Shown piece by piece: positions 33,336-42,407 of a DNA stretch of 64,000 nucleotides; positions within the stretch are counted from its first letter, which is position 1, and each line of letters starts with the position of its first letter. The DNA is from JAJDAT01 sp964570665. Its GTDB lineage: Bacteria > Nitrospinota > Nitrospinia > Nitrospinales > JAJDAT01. The notes beneath the pieces were generated by a model that was not told the DNA's origin, made no database searches, and was given only the letters and a program-made list of their open reading frames with translations. The stretch is taken from NCBI GenBank assembly GCA_964570665.1, contig CAZMZH010000001.1, positions 434,001 to 498,000 on the forward strand, in the 5' to 3' direction. The position numbers and the translations under genes were made by a program.

Positions 33336-34817
33336 CTATTTTAATGATTTGCCAAAAAAATCGACTGCGCTTTGCAACCCATCTTTAGCGACATCCAACA
33401 CCTTACCTGAAACAACCTCTACTTTTTCTACATATTTTTGAATCTCATGGTTCTCGTCGCCTGCAGAGTGGCTAGAAGCATGCTCTTCCGCTGGAGCTTC
33501 GTGAGCTTCTTCTGCATGAGTTTCCTCTACAGCCTCTTCGTCATGTGATTCGGCTTCGGCATGTTCTTCGGCGGGAACTTCATGAGCTTCCTCAGAGTGC
33601 CCTTCACCTTCATGCGACTCTTCTACCGCTTCTTCATCATGCGATTCGGCTTCGGCATGTTCTTCGGCAGGAGCCTCATGAGTTTCTTCGGCATGCTCTT
33701 CGCTTTCATGCTCCCCTGACTCTGCGGGCTCTAAAGCCGGAATAACGTCGTTTTCAGCATGAGCTTCTTCTGCTTGCTCTCCATGGGACTCGACGTGCGT
33801 TTCCTCGGCATTAGTTTCTTCGGCATGCTCTTCGCTTTCATGGGATTCCTCAATCATTTCTTCGTCATGCGACTCGGCTTCGGCATGTTCTTCGGCAGGT
33901 GCCTCATGAACTTCCTCAGCGTGCTCTTCGCTTTCATGTTCCTCTGACTCTGCGGGCTCTAAAGCCGGAATAACGTCGTTTTCAGCATGAGCTTCTTCTG
34001 CTTGCTCTCCATGGGACTCGACGTGTGTTTCCTCGGCATGAGTTTCTTCGGCATGCTCTTCGCTTTCATGGGATTCCTCAGCCATTTCTTCGTGAGTTTC
34101 TGACTCGGCGTGCACTTCCTGGGCATGAACCTCTTCTGGAGCGCTTACTTCACCGGGCGGCAATGCCTCTTCACTTTCAGGAACATCAGAATGTTCAACG
34201 GGTGGAGGAGCATTATGTATATCAGAGGCTTCTACATCCGATCGCTCCGCTTCAGGCCCGGTCGATTCTGAGAGTTTGCTTATAGCCTCATTTTGATCGG
34301 CTAAGGCTTTTGTAATTTCATTTTTAAAACTTTGAAACTCCGCTTGCAAAGCGCTAGCGTCTTGAGGGGCTTGAGGAGCTCCTCCACTTGACCTTAGAGA
34401 AGTAATTTGAGCGTCAATTTTAGCAAAATTTTCTTGAAACTCTTTGAACGTTTCTTTTCGTTCTTGAACCAAATAATAAGAAAAACCGCCAAGCCCCATA
34501 ATAAGTAAAATCACCCAAAAGTTCATTCCAGATCCAGAAGACTCCTTAGCCGCGGCTACAGGCTCTTGATCTTCAGAACTTGCACCGGCCTCATCGGAAT
34601 TAGACGGTTCAGAAATTTCGTTCTCTTCAGTTTTTGGAGCTTCTTCAGTTTCTGGAACTTCTTCTTTTTGCGAAGAATCTTCCGCAACCGCTTCTTTTGG
34701 GCTTTCTTCTTCTTTGCTTATTTCTGGCGATGCCGAAGTTTCTTCCTGAGCTTTTTGTTCCTCCGGTTTGGAAGTTTCCTCTTTTTTATTTCCTTGGTTC
34801 TTATTTTTTTTCTTCAT
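33336..34817 (-). CDS. Single-pass membrane protein with Glu/His-rich tandem repeats
   Basis: A 493-residue protein. Residues 1-98 are charged and Glu/Lys-rich, 99-117 a transmembrane helix (WVILLIMGLGGFSYYLV), 118-185 a probable coiled coil, and 240-450 a repetitive region of Glu, His, Ala and Ser. Two full copies of a 76-residue unit (starting at 245 and 321) and a partial third copy (397) can be read; the subunits ESHEEH and APAEEHAEAESHDEE recur. The orientation with the His-rich part outside, in the periplasm, would suit metal (zinc, nickel, copper) binding, but this is inference. Similar long acidic repeats are often length-variable. I recognise no named family. It lies downstream of no obvious partner; hisG is 30 bases upstream on the same strand. 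Confidence 0.75.
   Translation of the reverse strand: MKKKNKNQGNKKEETSKPEEQKAQEETSASPEISKEEESPKEAVAEDSSQKEEVPETEEAPKTEENEISEPSNSDEAGASSEDQEPVAAAKESSGSGMNFWVILLIMGLGGFSYYLVQERKETFKEFQENFAKIDAQITSLRSSGGAPQAPQDASALQAEFQSFKNEITKALADQNEAISKLSESTGPEAERSDVEASDIHNAPPPVEHSDVPESEEALPPGEVSAPEEVHAQEVHAESETHEEMAEESHESEEHAEETHAEETHVESHGEQAEEAHAENDVIPALEPAESEEHESEEHAEEVHEAPAEEHAEAESHDEEMIEESHESEEHAEETNAEETHVESHGEQAEEAHAENDVIPALEPAESGEHESEEHAEETHEAPAEEHAEAESHDEEAVEESHEGEGHSEEAHEVPAEEHAEAESHDEEAVEETHAEEAHEAPAEEHASSHSAGDENHEIQKYVEKVEVVSGKVLDVAKDGLQSAVDFFGKSLK
33468..34085. repeat. Tandem 228-bp coding repeats
   Basis: The DNA of the Glu/His-rich protein contains a direct repeat with a 228-bp period, two nearly identical full units and a diverged partial third. 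Near-identity at third codon positions indicates recent duplication. Internal shorter repeats make it prone to recombination and assembly collapse. Confidence 0.8.
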
Positions 34818-34846
34818 TATTACTGATCAATTTTAGGGGTTTGCGA

Positions 34847-35725
34847 TTAATGAATTACCTTGCTCAATGGATACTCTACAATATCCTGGGCGCCAGCTTC
34901 CTTAAGATCGGGAACGATTTCCCGAACTAACTTTTCTTGAATTACCACATTGACGTCTACCCAACTTTCGTCGGTTAGGGAAGAAATCGTAGGCTTCATA
35001 TTTTCGGGTAAGATTTTAATCACAGAATCTAAACTGGCCTTGGGAACATTCATCATGAGTCCAACTTTTGTGTTAGCTTCCATTGCGCCTTTCAACATCA
35101 TCACCAGTCGATTAACTTTATTCTGCTTCCAGGTATCTTTGTAAGATTCCTTATTCATAATAAACTTGGTGTTGGATTCCATGATGGTTTCCATAATTCT
35201 TAAATTATTTGCTCTTAAAGAATTTCCGGTTTCGGTAACTTCAACAATTGCGTCCACCAATTTAGGAGCTTTGACCTCCGTTGCACCCCATGAAAATTCA
35301 ACGTTAGCGGTAACTCCATGCTTTTTTAAAAAATCGACGGTCATATTGACGGCCTCGGTTGCAATTCTTTTACCCTCTAAATCTTTAACCGAATGGATAT
35401 CCGAATCGTTTGGGACGGCTAAGACCCATCTAACTGGGCGTGTCGATTGCTTCGAATAGACTAAATCGGCGATTTCTTCAACGTCCGCCCTATTTTCCAT
35501 CACCCAGTCTTTACCAGTCAATCCGGCATCTAATACGCCATCCGCCACATATCGAGCGATTTCTTGTGCGCGAATTAACATGCACTCTATTTCGTCGTCG
35601 TCAATGGAAGGAAAATACGATCTACTTTTAATGGTAACTTTATAACCCGCTTTAGCAAACAGCTTAACGGTGGCCTCCTCTAAACTTCCCTTTGGGATTC
35701 CTAACTTAATCTTTTTTTCGCTCAT
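34847..35725 (-). CDS. hisG: ATP phosphoribosyltransferase, long form
   Basis: The 292-residue product catalyses the first step of histidine synthesis, joining ATP and PRPP. Its length and the C-terminal regulatory domain (residues about 210-292, TKVGLMMNVPKASLDSVIKILP) put it in the long, HisZ-independent class. Other landmarks are KLGIPKGSLEEAT, LIRAQEIARYVADGVLDAG, and EVTETGNSLRANNLRIM for PRPP binding. It lies 85 bases from hisI on the same strand. Confidence 0.93.
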   Translation of the reverse strand: MSEKKIKLGIPKGSLEEATVKLFAKAGYKVTIKSRSYFPSIDDDEIECMLIRAQEIARYVADGVLDAGLTGKDWVMENRADVEEIADLVYSKQSTRPVRWVLAVPNDSDIHSVKDLEGKRIATEAVNMTVDFLKKHGVTANVEFSWGATEVKAPKLVDAIVEVTETGNSLRANNLRIMETIMESNTKFIMNKESYKDTWKQNKVNRLVMMLKGAMEANTKVGLMMNVPKASLDSVIKILPENMKPTISSLTDESWVDVNVVIQEKLVREIVPDLKEAGAQDIVEYPLSKVIH

Positions 35726-35810
35726 AAAACCTTTTTCGTCTGCCGGTTTATTGCCGTGTTGATCGCCAAATTAAAACCGTAAAATTAATACTTAATGAGT
35801 AGTGAAGCGG

Positions 35811-36188
35811 TTACGATTTCTTATAAACTTTTTCGGGGTCAAAAATTTTTTCTTCTACAATTTCTACTTCCCCGTTTACTTTTCTAAAAAAACAACTTTG
35901 GTACCCCGTATGACAAGCCGCCTTGCCCACTTGCTCTACCTTGAGTAAAACAGTGTCGTCGTCGCAATCTACGAATACTTCTTTAACGTTTTGAACGTTA
36001 CCGCTCTCTTCGCCCTTCATCCAATACTTATCTCGAGATCGGCTATAAAACCATGTCTTCCCGGTTTCTAACGTTTTTTCCCAAGCATTTTTGTCCATAT
36101 ACGCTAACATCAAAACCTTATTAGAATCGGCGTCTTGAATAATGGCAGGCACAAGACCTCCCATTTTATTAAAATCGAGTTCCATCAT
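35811..36188 (-). CDS. hisI: Phosphoribosyl-AMP cyclohydrolase
   Basis: A 125-residue single-domain HisI without the HisE part. VLMLAYMDKNAWEKTLETGK, TWFYSRSRDKYWMKGEESGN and the metal-binding Asp/Cys residues in VDCDDDT and ACHTGYQSCFF are seen. It opens the adenine ring of PR-AMP, the third step of histidine synthesis. Two ATGs are possible; the second (36185) has AGAGG five bases upstream. hisG follows downstream. The rest of the his genes are elsewhere. Confidence 0.94.
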   Translation of the reverse strand: MMELDFNKMGGLVPAIIQDADSNKVLMLAYMDKNAWEKTLETGKTWFYSRSRDKYWMKGEESGNVQNVKEVFVDCDDDTVLLKVEQVGKAACHTGYQSCFFRKVNGEVEIVEEKIFDPEKVYKKS

Positions 36189-36335
36189 ATCCTCTGGTCA
36201 AATAGCGAAATTTAAAATATTATTGATTTTCTGTCAACATTATAATAGCCTGTTTGCAGAAAAACCAAAAAATCCCTTCTAAAAATTCTGTTTAACCTAT
36301 TAAAACAAAATTTTTTATAACTTTCAGAGAATTTT

Positions 36336-36956
36336 ATGCCATCAGTCGGTCACTATAAAGTTTACGCCCCAGTTGAACCATGTACTTATAAGGGGGAAAA
36401 ACTTAGGGAAGTCATTAATAAAATTTTAGCCGATAAATTTCCAGAAGGCTCAAAAGAACTTAATTTAGAAGGTTGTTGTATAGGTTCCGAGGGATTAAAA
36501 GTTGTTTTGGAAGAAAAAAGGCTATCCGAAGTCAAACGCCTTAATTTGGGCGGCAATCAAATTAAGAACGAAGGGGCTGCAATATTAGCCAAATCCCCTT
36601 TATTTTCAAAGCTCAACTGGTTGGAGCTGGGTGGAAATGGTCTCGAAGCTGAAGGTATTCGAGCTATTGTTAACTCTCAAGGGTTGGGTAAATTGAAAAC
36701 CTTAAATTTATGCCGAAATACAATAGGCGACGAAGGGGCCATAATTTTAGCCAAAGAAAATAAGCTACCAAAACTAGAAGAATTGGATTTGGCTTGGAAT
36801 GAAATTGGCGATAAAGGAACTCTTGAGTTATCGCGTTCGGCTCATTTCCCTAATTTAGTTGCGGTTTATTTAGATAATAACCTTGCCTCCTACGAATCGC
36901 GGGAACAAGCGAAATTAGAAGCTAATTTTAAAAAACTTCAGTCTTTGAATATATAA
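36336..36956 (+). CDS. Leucine-rich-repeat protein, ribonuclease-inhibitor type
   Basis: A 206-residue protein of about five LRR units of roughly 28-30 residues, with the RI-type pattern LxLxxNxIxxEGxxxLA: LNLEGCCIGSEGLKVV, LNLGGNQIKNEGAAILAKS, LELGGNGLEAEGIRAIVNS, LNLCRNTIGDEGAIILAK and LDLAWNEIGDKGTLELSR. No signal peptide or membrane anchor, so cytoplasmic. Such proteins form horseshoes that bind protein partners. In bacteria they are less common than the shorter LRR types. It lies between hisI (divergent) and the YqgE gene. The partner is not evident. Confidence 0.85.
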   Translation: MPSVGHYKVYAPVEPCTYKGEKLREVINKILADKFPEGSKELNLEGCCIGSEGLKVVLEEKRLSEVKRLNLGGNQIKNEGAAILAKSPLFSKLNWLELGGNGLEAEGIRAIVNSQGLGKLKTLNLCRNTIGDEGAIILAKENKLPKLEELDLAWNEIGDKGTLELSRSAHFPNLVAVYLDNNLASYESREQAKLEANFKKLQSLNI

Positions 36957-36989
36957 GAAAAAGAATGCTTTTCTTAATACTCTAAGCCT

Positions 36990-37553
36990 ATGAATCAAAA
37001 ATTCGAAAAGGGATACTTATTAATAGCCAATCCCGTTCTACCCGACCCTAACTTTTCTAGAACTGTCGTATTACTTTGTAATCACAACGAAGGCGGTTCC
37101 TTCGGATTAGTTATTAATCGAGTGGCGGAATTTTCCCTTGATGAAATTCTTGAAGGGTCGGAACACGATATTCCCGAGATTCAAAGAATCTTCCTTGGCG
37201 GGCCCGTTGCCCCAACCCAAGGTTTTTTTCTTTGTCGATCGGAAAAAGAATTCCCTGAATTAGAATTCATTTGTCCTGGAGTTCAATTAGGAATGAATTG
37301 GGAAAGTTCAAAAGCAGTAGCCGATCAAATTGAAGAGCCGGAAAAAAATATCCGTTTTTATCTTGGGTACTCTGGCTGGGCATCGGGACAATTAGCTGGC
37401 GAAATGACGCAAAAAAGCTGGCTTACTAGAGAAGCGCAAGAATCCTTCATTTTTTCAGAACACGAAGACAAAATTTGGTCGAATGTTGTTCGTTCCTTAG
37501 GTAAAGAATACGAATACCTTTTAAACGCTCCGGTGAACCCTAGCTTAAATTAG
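36990..37553 (+). CDS. yqgE: YqgE/AlgH family protein (DUF179)
   Basis: A 187-residue protein with the family pattern KGYLLIANPVLPDPNFSRTV, FGLVINRVAEF, IFLGGPVAPTQGFFL and YLGYSGWASGQLAGEM. Its biochemical function is unknown; in Pseudomonas AlgH is linked to alginate control. The RluA-like gene follows after ten bases. Confidence 0.92.
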   Translation: MNQKFEKGYLLIANPVLPDPNFSRTVVLLCNHNEGGSFGLVINRVAEFSLDEILEGSEHDIPEIQRIFLGGPVAPTQGFFLCRSEKEFPELEFICPGVQLGMNWESSKAVADQIEEPEKNIRFYLGYSGWASGQLAGEMTQKSWLTREAQESFIFSEHEDKIWSNVVRSLGKEYEYLLNAPVNPSLN

Positions 37554-37563
37554 CGCCAATAAA

Positions 37564-38460
37564 ATGGTTGCGCTCCAATACGTCCCCCCTTCCGAACAAG
37601 TTTTTAAGTGCTACCTCCCTTTAAAATATTTTGGCTTCACTTTAATTGATTATTATAGTTCCCGCTTTCCATATTTAACGGCTTCCCAATGGGAATCCTA
37701 TATCCAAGAAGGAAAAATTACCGTAAACGGTAAAACTGCACAACCAGATCAAATATTAAAAGAACACGATCATATTATTACTCGAATGGGTAAACGCCAG
37801 GAGCCTCCAGCTAATCGTCAATTAACCGTGCTTTATGAAGATGTTGATATTCGAATTTTTAATAAAGCCGCTCCCATACCAGTGCATCCAAGCGGTCGAT
37901 TTTTTAAAAACAGTATGACGGAAATTTTAAAAGAGGTCTATCCCGGTGAAACTCCTATGCCAACGCAAAGGTTAGACGCTTCCACTACGGGAGCTTTATT
38001 GTTTGCTAAAAATAAAAAATCCGCCGCTTTTTTTGCCGAAGAGTTTTCTAAAAGAAGAATTTACAAAGAATATTTGGCTCTTGTCGATGGCATTCCTCCT
38101 AAAGATCATTTTTTTGTAGAGTCTTCCATTGGAAAAATAAGAGGAAATAGATGGGGAGTTGGACCTCAGGCGAGATCTCCGAAAGAAGCAAAAACTGAGT
38201 TCCTAATACTTGGTTCGCATAATGGTCAGACCATATTAAAGGCCATACCGCATACAGGAAGGACAAACCAAATAAGAATCCATCTTGCCGACATGGGGTT
38301 TCCAATTAGTAACGACCTTGTTTATGGAAACGGTTCCGAAGACCCTGCGACTAAAATGGGATTGCACGCTCATATATTACGCTTTAGTTTTCGGGACGAA
38401 CCATTTAATATTATTGCTCCTCCGCCCGACCATTTCCGGAACCTTGGCATTAGCTTTTAG
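37564..38460 (+). CDS. RluA-family pseudouridine synthase
   Basis: A 298-residue RNA pseudouridine synthase. An S4-like N-terminal domain (TASQWESYIQEGKITVNGKTA) precedes the catalytic core with the active-site Asp138 in TQRLDASTTGALLFA, ALVDGI, and HTGRTNQIRIHLADMGFPI. It isomerises uridines in rRNA or tRNA; the site cannot be told. The Dus gene is next, 30 bases on. The active-site motif reads RLDASTTG rather than the commoner RLDRDTSG. Confidence 0.88.
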   Translation: MVALQYVPPSEQVFKCYLPLKYFGFTLIDYYSSRFPYLTASQWESYIQEGKITVNGKTAQPDQILKEHDHIITRMGKRQEPPANRQLTVLYEDVDIRIFNKAAPIPVHPSGRFFKNSMTEILKEVYPGETPMPTQRLDASTTGALLFAKNKKSAAFFAEEFSKRRIYKEYLALVDGIPPKDHFFVESSIGKIRGNRWGVGPQARSPKEAKTEFLILGSHNGQTILKAIPHTGRTNQIRIHLADMGFPISNDLVYGNGSEDPATKMGLHAHILRFSFRDEPFNIIAPPPDHFRNLGISF

Positions 38461-38490
38461 AAATATAGCTTTAAAATTTTAACGGATCAG

Positions 38491-39534
38491 ATGAAAGAAA
38501 TCAGTTCTATAGAAGAACCTAAGGACACAGGAACCTTAATTGGAAAAGCGCGTAATGCCTTTTGGATGGCGCCTTTATCCGGAATAACGGAAATCTGTTT
38601 TCGCGAATTCATGGATGAAATGCACGCGGGAGTTTTAATTTCCGAATTAGTTTCGGCAAAAGGTCTTGTTTATAATTCCGAAAGAACGCAAGCGATGATT
38701 GGAATTCACAAACAACCTCAAACAATTATAGGAATACAACTATTTGGCGAAAGCCCTGAAGATATCATTGAAGCTTCTCGATTTATAGAAGACACTGGAG
38801 CGGATTTTTTAGACATTAATCTTGGGTGTCCCGTAAAAAAGGTCGTTAAAAAAGGGTGTGGTTCCGCATTGTTACGCGACCCGGATAATTTAGAAAGATT
38901 CCTAAGTAAAATAAAGTCTAATATCAAACTCCCTTTGACTTGTAAAATGAGAACAGGGTGGGATCATAATGAATTAACCGCTCATGAGTGTGTTCGAGCC
39001 GCTTATAATTCAGGATGCGAATGGGCAGCCATACACGGCAGAACTCGCGCTCAAGGATATTCAGGAGAATCCGACTGGAAACTCATTAAAGAAGTTCAAC
39101 AAAATTCTCCATTACCAATAATAGGAAATGGAGATATTAGGAACTCAAAACAAGCCATTGAGCGGTTGGAAGAATCAGGTGTCGCAGCTGTTATGATAGG
39201 TCGAGGAGCTTTACGCAATCCATGGATTTTTATGGAATGCGAAGACAAATTAGAACAAAACCATATCCCCGACCGCCTTAAAAAAGTGACTCGATTTTAT
39301 GAGATTTTAAAAAGTTTTCACGACCCACGCCACATACTAATTCACTTAAGAAAGCTAATGGTTTGGCTTGCCTTTGGACTTCCTGGAGCTTCTAATTTTA
39401 GAGGAGAACTTTTTACTCTTCATTCCGCCAAAGAGGTATACGATCTTGCAACCGTATTCTTTGAAAAAAATAAAAATCATCCCGTTCCTATTTTTGACCA
39501 TCAAGAAGCGTTTATGATGGGAGGACATGGCTAA
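38491..39534 (+). CDS. tRNA-dihydrouridine synthase
   Basis: A 347-residue FMN-dependent TIM-barrel enzyme that reduces uridines in the D-loop of tRNA. Landmarks: MAPLSGITEICFREFMDEM, VQLFGESPEDI, DFLDINLGCPVKKVVKKGCG with the catalytic Cys in KGCGSALL, CKMRTGWDHN, AIHGRTRAQGYSG, IIGNGDI and VMIGRGALRNPWIF. It is of the DusB-like type, though the subfamily cannot be fixed. It is the third RNA-modifying gene in this 36-41 kb run. Confidence 0.93.
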   Translation: MKEISSIEEPKDTGTLIGKARNAFWMAPLSGITEICFREFMDEMHAGVLISELVSAKGLVYNSERTQAMIGIHKQPQTIIGIQLFGESPEDIIEASRFIEDTGADFLDINLGCPVKKVVKKGCGSALLRDPDNLERFLSKIKSNIKLPLTCKMRTGWDHNELTAHECVRAAYNSGCEWAAIHGRTRAQGYSGESDWKLIKEVQQNSPLPIIGNGDIRNSKQAIERLEESGVAAVMIGRGALRNPWIFMECEDKLEQNHIPDRLKKVTRFYEILKSFHDPRHILIHLRKLMVWLAFGLPGASNFRGELFTLHSAKEVYDLATVFFEKNKNHPVPIFDHQEAFMMGGHG

Positions 39535-39592
39535 CATTTCCATGTTTAATTGAAAATGTAACATTTTAAATTACCTGCCAAAGGGGGATAAA

Positions 39593-40036
39593 TTGGAAGA
39601 CACCAACTTTGAACTCATAAATAAGATACCTTTTTTTGCCAAGTTCAATGAAGAGGAAAAACGCTTTTTGGCAAATTTGGATAAGCATTTGCTGCGCTAC
39701 CAACCCTCCGACTTCATTATAAACGAAGGAGAAATTGATAATGCATTTTTCGTTTTGTTAAAAGGCGTGATTTGTATCGTAAAGAGTAAGCCAAAAGAAA
39801 AAACAATTACAAAATTAAAAACGGGCTCCGTATTTGGAGAAATTGCGGTTGTAGGGAAAAGACCTAGAACAACCAGCGTAGTAGCAAACGGAGATGTTAT
39901 AGCCATGCGTATTGAATTGAGCGAAGTAGAAAAACTTCCTCTTAATATCCAAACAAAGCTAAAAGACCAGCTTATAGGGATCTTAGCTAATCGCCTAGAA
40001 ATCATGAACGATCAATGGGCTAGATTTATCAGGTAA
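39593..40036 (+). CDS. Single cyclic-nucleotide-binding domain protein
   Basis: A 147-residue protein consisting of one CNBD: IPFFAKFNEEEKRFLANLDKHL, FVLLKGVICIVKS, SVFGEIAVVGKRPRTTSVVA, with no HTH or enzyme domain. The phosphate-binding cassette GEIAVVGKRPRTTS keeps the Glu and the Arg needed for cAMP or cGMP binding. It starts at TTG with AGGGGG upstream. Eight bases later the SpoU-family gene begins. Confidence 0.8.
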   Translation: MEDTNFELINKIPFFAKFNEEEKRFLANLDKHLLRYQPSDFIINEGEIDNAFFVLLKGVICIVKSKPKEKTITKLKTGSVFGEIAVVGKRPRTTSVVANGDVIAMRIELSEVEKLPLNIQTKLKDQLIGILANRLEIMNDQWARFIR

Positions 40037-40043
40037 ATAAATT

Positions 40044-40862
40044 TTGTACTCTTCAAACAAGTCTCATTCAAAAAAACCCAAAGATCTTTCGAAACCTTTC
40101 GAAAAACGCTCAGGCTCTTCCAAAAAACCCGAACTTACAATCTGCGGTTGGAACGCTTGTTGGAGCCAATTTAAAAATCGGCCAGATGATATTTTGAGAT
40201 TGTATTTCTCCAAAGAGCGCTCGGTAGAACTAAAACCAGTCGCCCAATGGTGCTCAAAGAAAAAACTACCCTACCGAATGCTGGACGCTGAATCATTGGC
40301 CAAGGTTTCCGCTAGCGTTCACCACGAAGGAGTGGCTCTAACAATTCGCCACCCGGAGTTGCCATTGGCTAGAGAAATAATAAAAAAAGGATTACCATCG
40401 GACAGTATTTCCTTAACGCTAGACCGAATAGGCAACCCCCATAACTTTGGAGCCATTCTTCGATCGGCCGCTTACTTTGGAACAAAAAACGTTTTTCTAT
40501 CCGAGTCATCCGACCAAGCCACTATTAGCTCGTCCGTTGCCAGGATGGCGGAAGGGGCTTTGCCCTTGGTTTCCATACATAAATGTTCTAACCTTCCTTC
40601 CGCTTTACGAGATTTACAATCTGCAGGAACCTTTATTTTAGGAGCGGACGTTAAAACAGGTAAATCTCTTTACGACCAATCTATTCAGTTTCCCTGCATG
40701 CTAGTTTTAGGTAACGAAAAAGACGGGATTAGCAATCAGGTAAAAAATCGATGCAACAGCTTAATAAAAATCCCGGGAACGGGCGGAATCGATTCTTTAA
40801 ACGTTTCGGTCGCCGCAGGAACTATTCTTTCTGAAATATATAGGCGAAAATTGACTCGTTAA
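40044..40862 (+). CDS. SpoU/TrmH-family RNA 2'-O-methyltransferase
   Basis: A 272-residue SPOUT methyltransferase. A SpoU substrate-binding domain lies at about residues 30-105 (GWNACWSQFKNRPDDILRLYF, SASVHHEGVALT) and the knot-forming catalytic part at 115-270 with LDRIGNPHNFGAILRSAAYFG, LVLGNEKDGIS and NVSVAAGTILSEIY. It methylates a ribose in tRNA or 23S rRNA; the target is not clear. The TTG start is the only one near the CNBD stop. The first 40 residues are basic and low-complexity. Confidence 0.88.
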   Translation: MYSSNKSHSKKPKDLSKPFEKRSGSSKKPELTICGWNACWSQFKNRPDDILRLYFSKERSVELKPVAQWCSKKKLPYRMLDAESLAKVSASVHHEGVALTIRHPELPLAREIIKKGLPSDSISLTLDRIGNPHNFGAILRSAAYFGTKNVFLSESSDQATISSSVARMAEGALPLVSIHKCSNLPSALRDLQSAGTFILGADVKTGKSLYDQSIQFPCMLVLGNEKDGISNQVKNRCNSLIKIPGTGGIDSLNVSVAAGTILSEIYRRKLTR

Positions 40863-40909
40863 AAAACATATATCTTTCAAAAATTTAAACTTATTACCGG
40901 GTTTTTTAG

Positions 40910-41329
40910 ATGTTTTTTTCAATGCTTCACCCATTGGCGGTGCATTTCCCAATGGCTTTGCTCGTTAGCGGAACTTTGTTTCGACTAATGGGGAAAATTC
41001 AAAAGGAAGATGCCATATTAGAGGCGGGGCGTTTTAACTTAATCTTTGGTTTTTGGACCTTACCGCCGGCCTTCTTAATTGGATTGCTAGGAAAATCCGA
41101 AATTAAAATCCAACCGGCATTTGAATCGTATATTGATTCACATCTCCTATACAGTTCTTTAGCCTTTGGTATTTTTGCGGTTATTATAATCCTTAACCGA
41201 CTGCCTAAAAATCGTTTATCAGGTTTTCTACATTACTTATTATGCATTTTCGGACTCGCCGCTATATTAGCTACAGGTTTTTTTGGGGGCGAGCTTGTTC
41301 ACCGCTTCGACTTGCCAATTATGCGATAA
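40910..41329 (+). CDS. DUF2231 membrane protein
   Basis: A 139-residue protein with four hydrophobic segments and the family motif HPLAVHFPMALLVSGTLFRL. The function is unknown. It closes the plus-strand run before converging with tlyA. Confidence 0.85.
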   Translation: MFFSMLHPLAVHFPMALLVSGTLFRLMGKIQKEDAILEAGRFNLIFGFWTLPPAFLIGLLGKSEIKIQPAFESYIDSHLLYSSLAFGIFAVIIILNRLPKNRLSGFLHYLLCIFGLAAILATGFFGGELVHRFDLPIMR

Positions 41330-41360
41330 CTTTATTTTAAAGATATTAGTTTTCCTTAAG

Positions 41361-42166
41361 TCAATCAGAACTGGCGCCAACGACGTCCCGAATGGCCTCT
41401 TTATCCCATAAACGACTAGGATTTTCTCGACCTATATGAATTAGGAATTCAACATTCCCTTTCTGACCGGTTATTGGCGAAGAGATAAGATTGAGGAAAT
41501 ACCAACCTGATTCGCTGATAAAATTTTTAAGATCTAACAACACTTTCAAATGTTTATCTGGGGACTTAACGATCCCTTTTTTTTCCACCTCATTTTTCCC
41601 CACTTCGAACTGAGGTTTAACGAGAGCGATAATTTCTCCTTGAGGCTTTAGTAAATCAAATGTAGGAGGTAAAACGAGCTTAAGGGAAATAAAAGATACG
41701 TCTATGACGGCCAAATCAACCAATTCTCCCAAAGCGTCTGTGCTTAGGTATCGTATATTTTGCCGTTCTAACAACCGAACTCTTGGGTGAGTTCTCAGCT
41801 TCCAATCAAATTGGCCGTAACCAACATCGACTGCAACGACTTTAGAAATATCGTATTGAAGAAGGCAGTCAGTAAAACCGCCAGTGGAGGCGCCAATATC
41901 GATAGCGGTTTTTCCAGAAATAGAAACTTCAAAAAATTTAAGGGCTCGCTCTAATTTAAGACCGCCTCTACCGACAAATGGATGTTCTGGCTCGAAAACG
42001 CTAATGCAACTGTCCTCGGGAACTATTTTACCTGCCTTGCTGACTACTTCCCCGTCGACTTTAACTTTTCCCGCCAGGATTAAACTTCGAGCTTTTTCGC
42101 CAGTAGAAATTAGTTTTTTTTTACCAGCAATCGATCAAGGCGTAACCGGCTAATCTTCTTTGTCAT
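41361..42166 (-). CDS. tlyA: TlyA-family rRNA methyltransferase, frame interrupted at an A9 run
   Basis: From ATG 42166 the frame reads MTKKISRLRLDRLLVKKN and stops at a TAA. Shifting -1 at a run of nine A (42115-42123) joins it to KLISTGEKARSLILAGK and onward, a complete TlyA: S4 domain (residues 8-70), then FtsJ-like methyltransferase with DIGASTGGFTDCLL, DVSFISLKL and VKPQFEVG, ending at 41361. A -1 shift yields exactly the family spacing (RLDRLLVKKKLI). The run reads A AAA AAA C TAA in the zero frame, a strong slippery site followed by a stop. Either programmed slippage or a lost base explains it. TlyA methylates 16S/23S rRNA ribose and can be a haemolysin-like factor. The start overlaps xseB by 17 bases. 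Confidence 0.75.
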
Positions 42167-42407
42167 TGTCGCCATCAACAGGAAATAGATCGGTAATTAA
42201 TTCGCCTTTTTCGTTTTTGGTCAATTGCTCGATTTTGCGTTCCGCTTCGTTTAGTTTTTTCGAGCAAAGCCGAGACATCTTGATTCCTTCTTCAAAAGCT
42301 TCCAACGATTTATCAATATCCATTTCGCCTTTCTCTAATTCATCGACAATGGATTCTAACCGTTTCATCGCTTTTTCAAATTTTATGTCTTCCTTCTTCT
42401 CTGTCAT
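42150..42407 (-). CDS. xseB: Exodeoxyribonuclease VII small subunit
   Basis: An 85-residue XseB: KFEKAMKRLESIVDELEKGE, DIDKSLEAFEEGIKMSRLCSKKLNEAE. It partners the XseA nuclease subunit in degrading single-stranded DNA. xseA is not adjacent in this window. The stop overlaps the tlyA start, implying coupling. Confidence 0.92.
   Translation of the reverse strand: MTEKKEDIKFEKAMKRLESIVDELEKGEMDIDKSLEAFEEGIKMSRLCSKKLNEAERKIEQLTKNEKGELITDLFPVDGDNDKED

Noticed and set aside
33545..34285. Plus-strand frames across the Glu/His repeats
   Set aside because: They are antisense readings of the tandem repeats and have Arg/His/Leu bias typical of such shadows.
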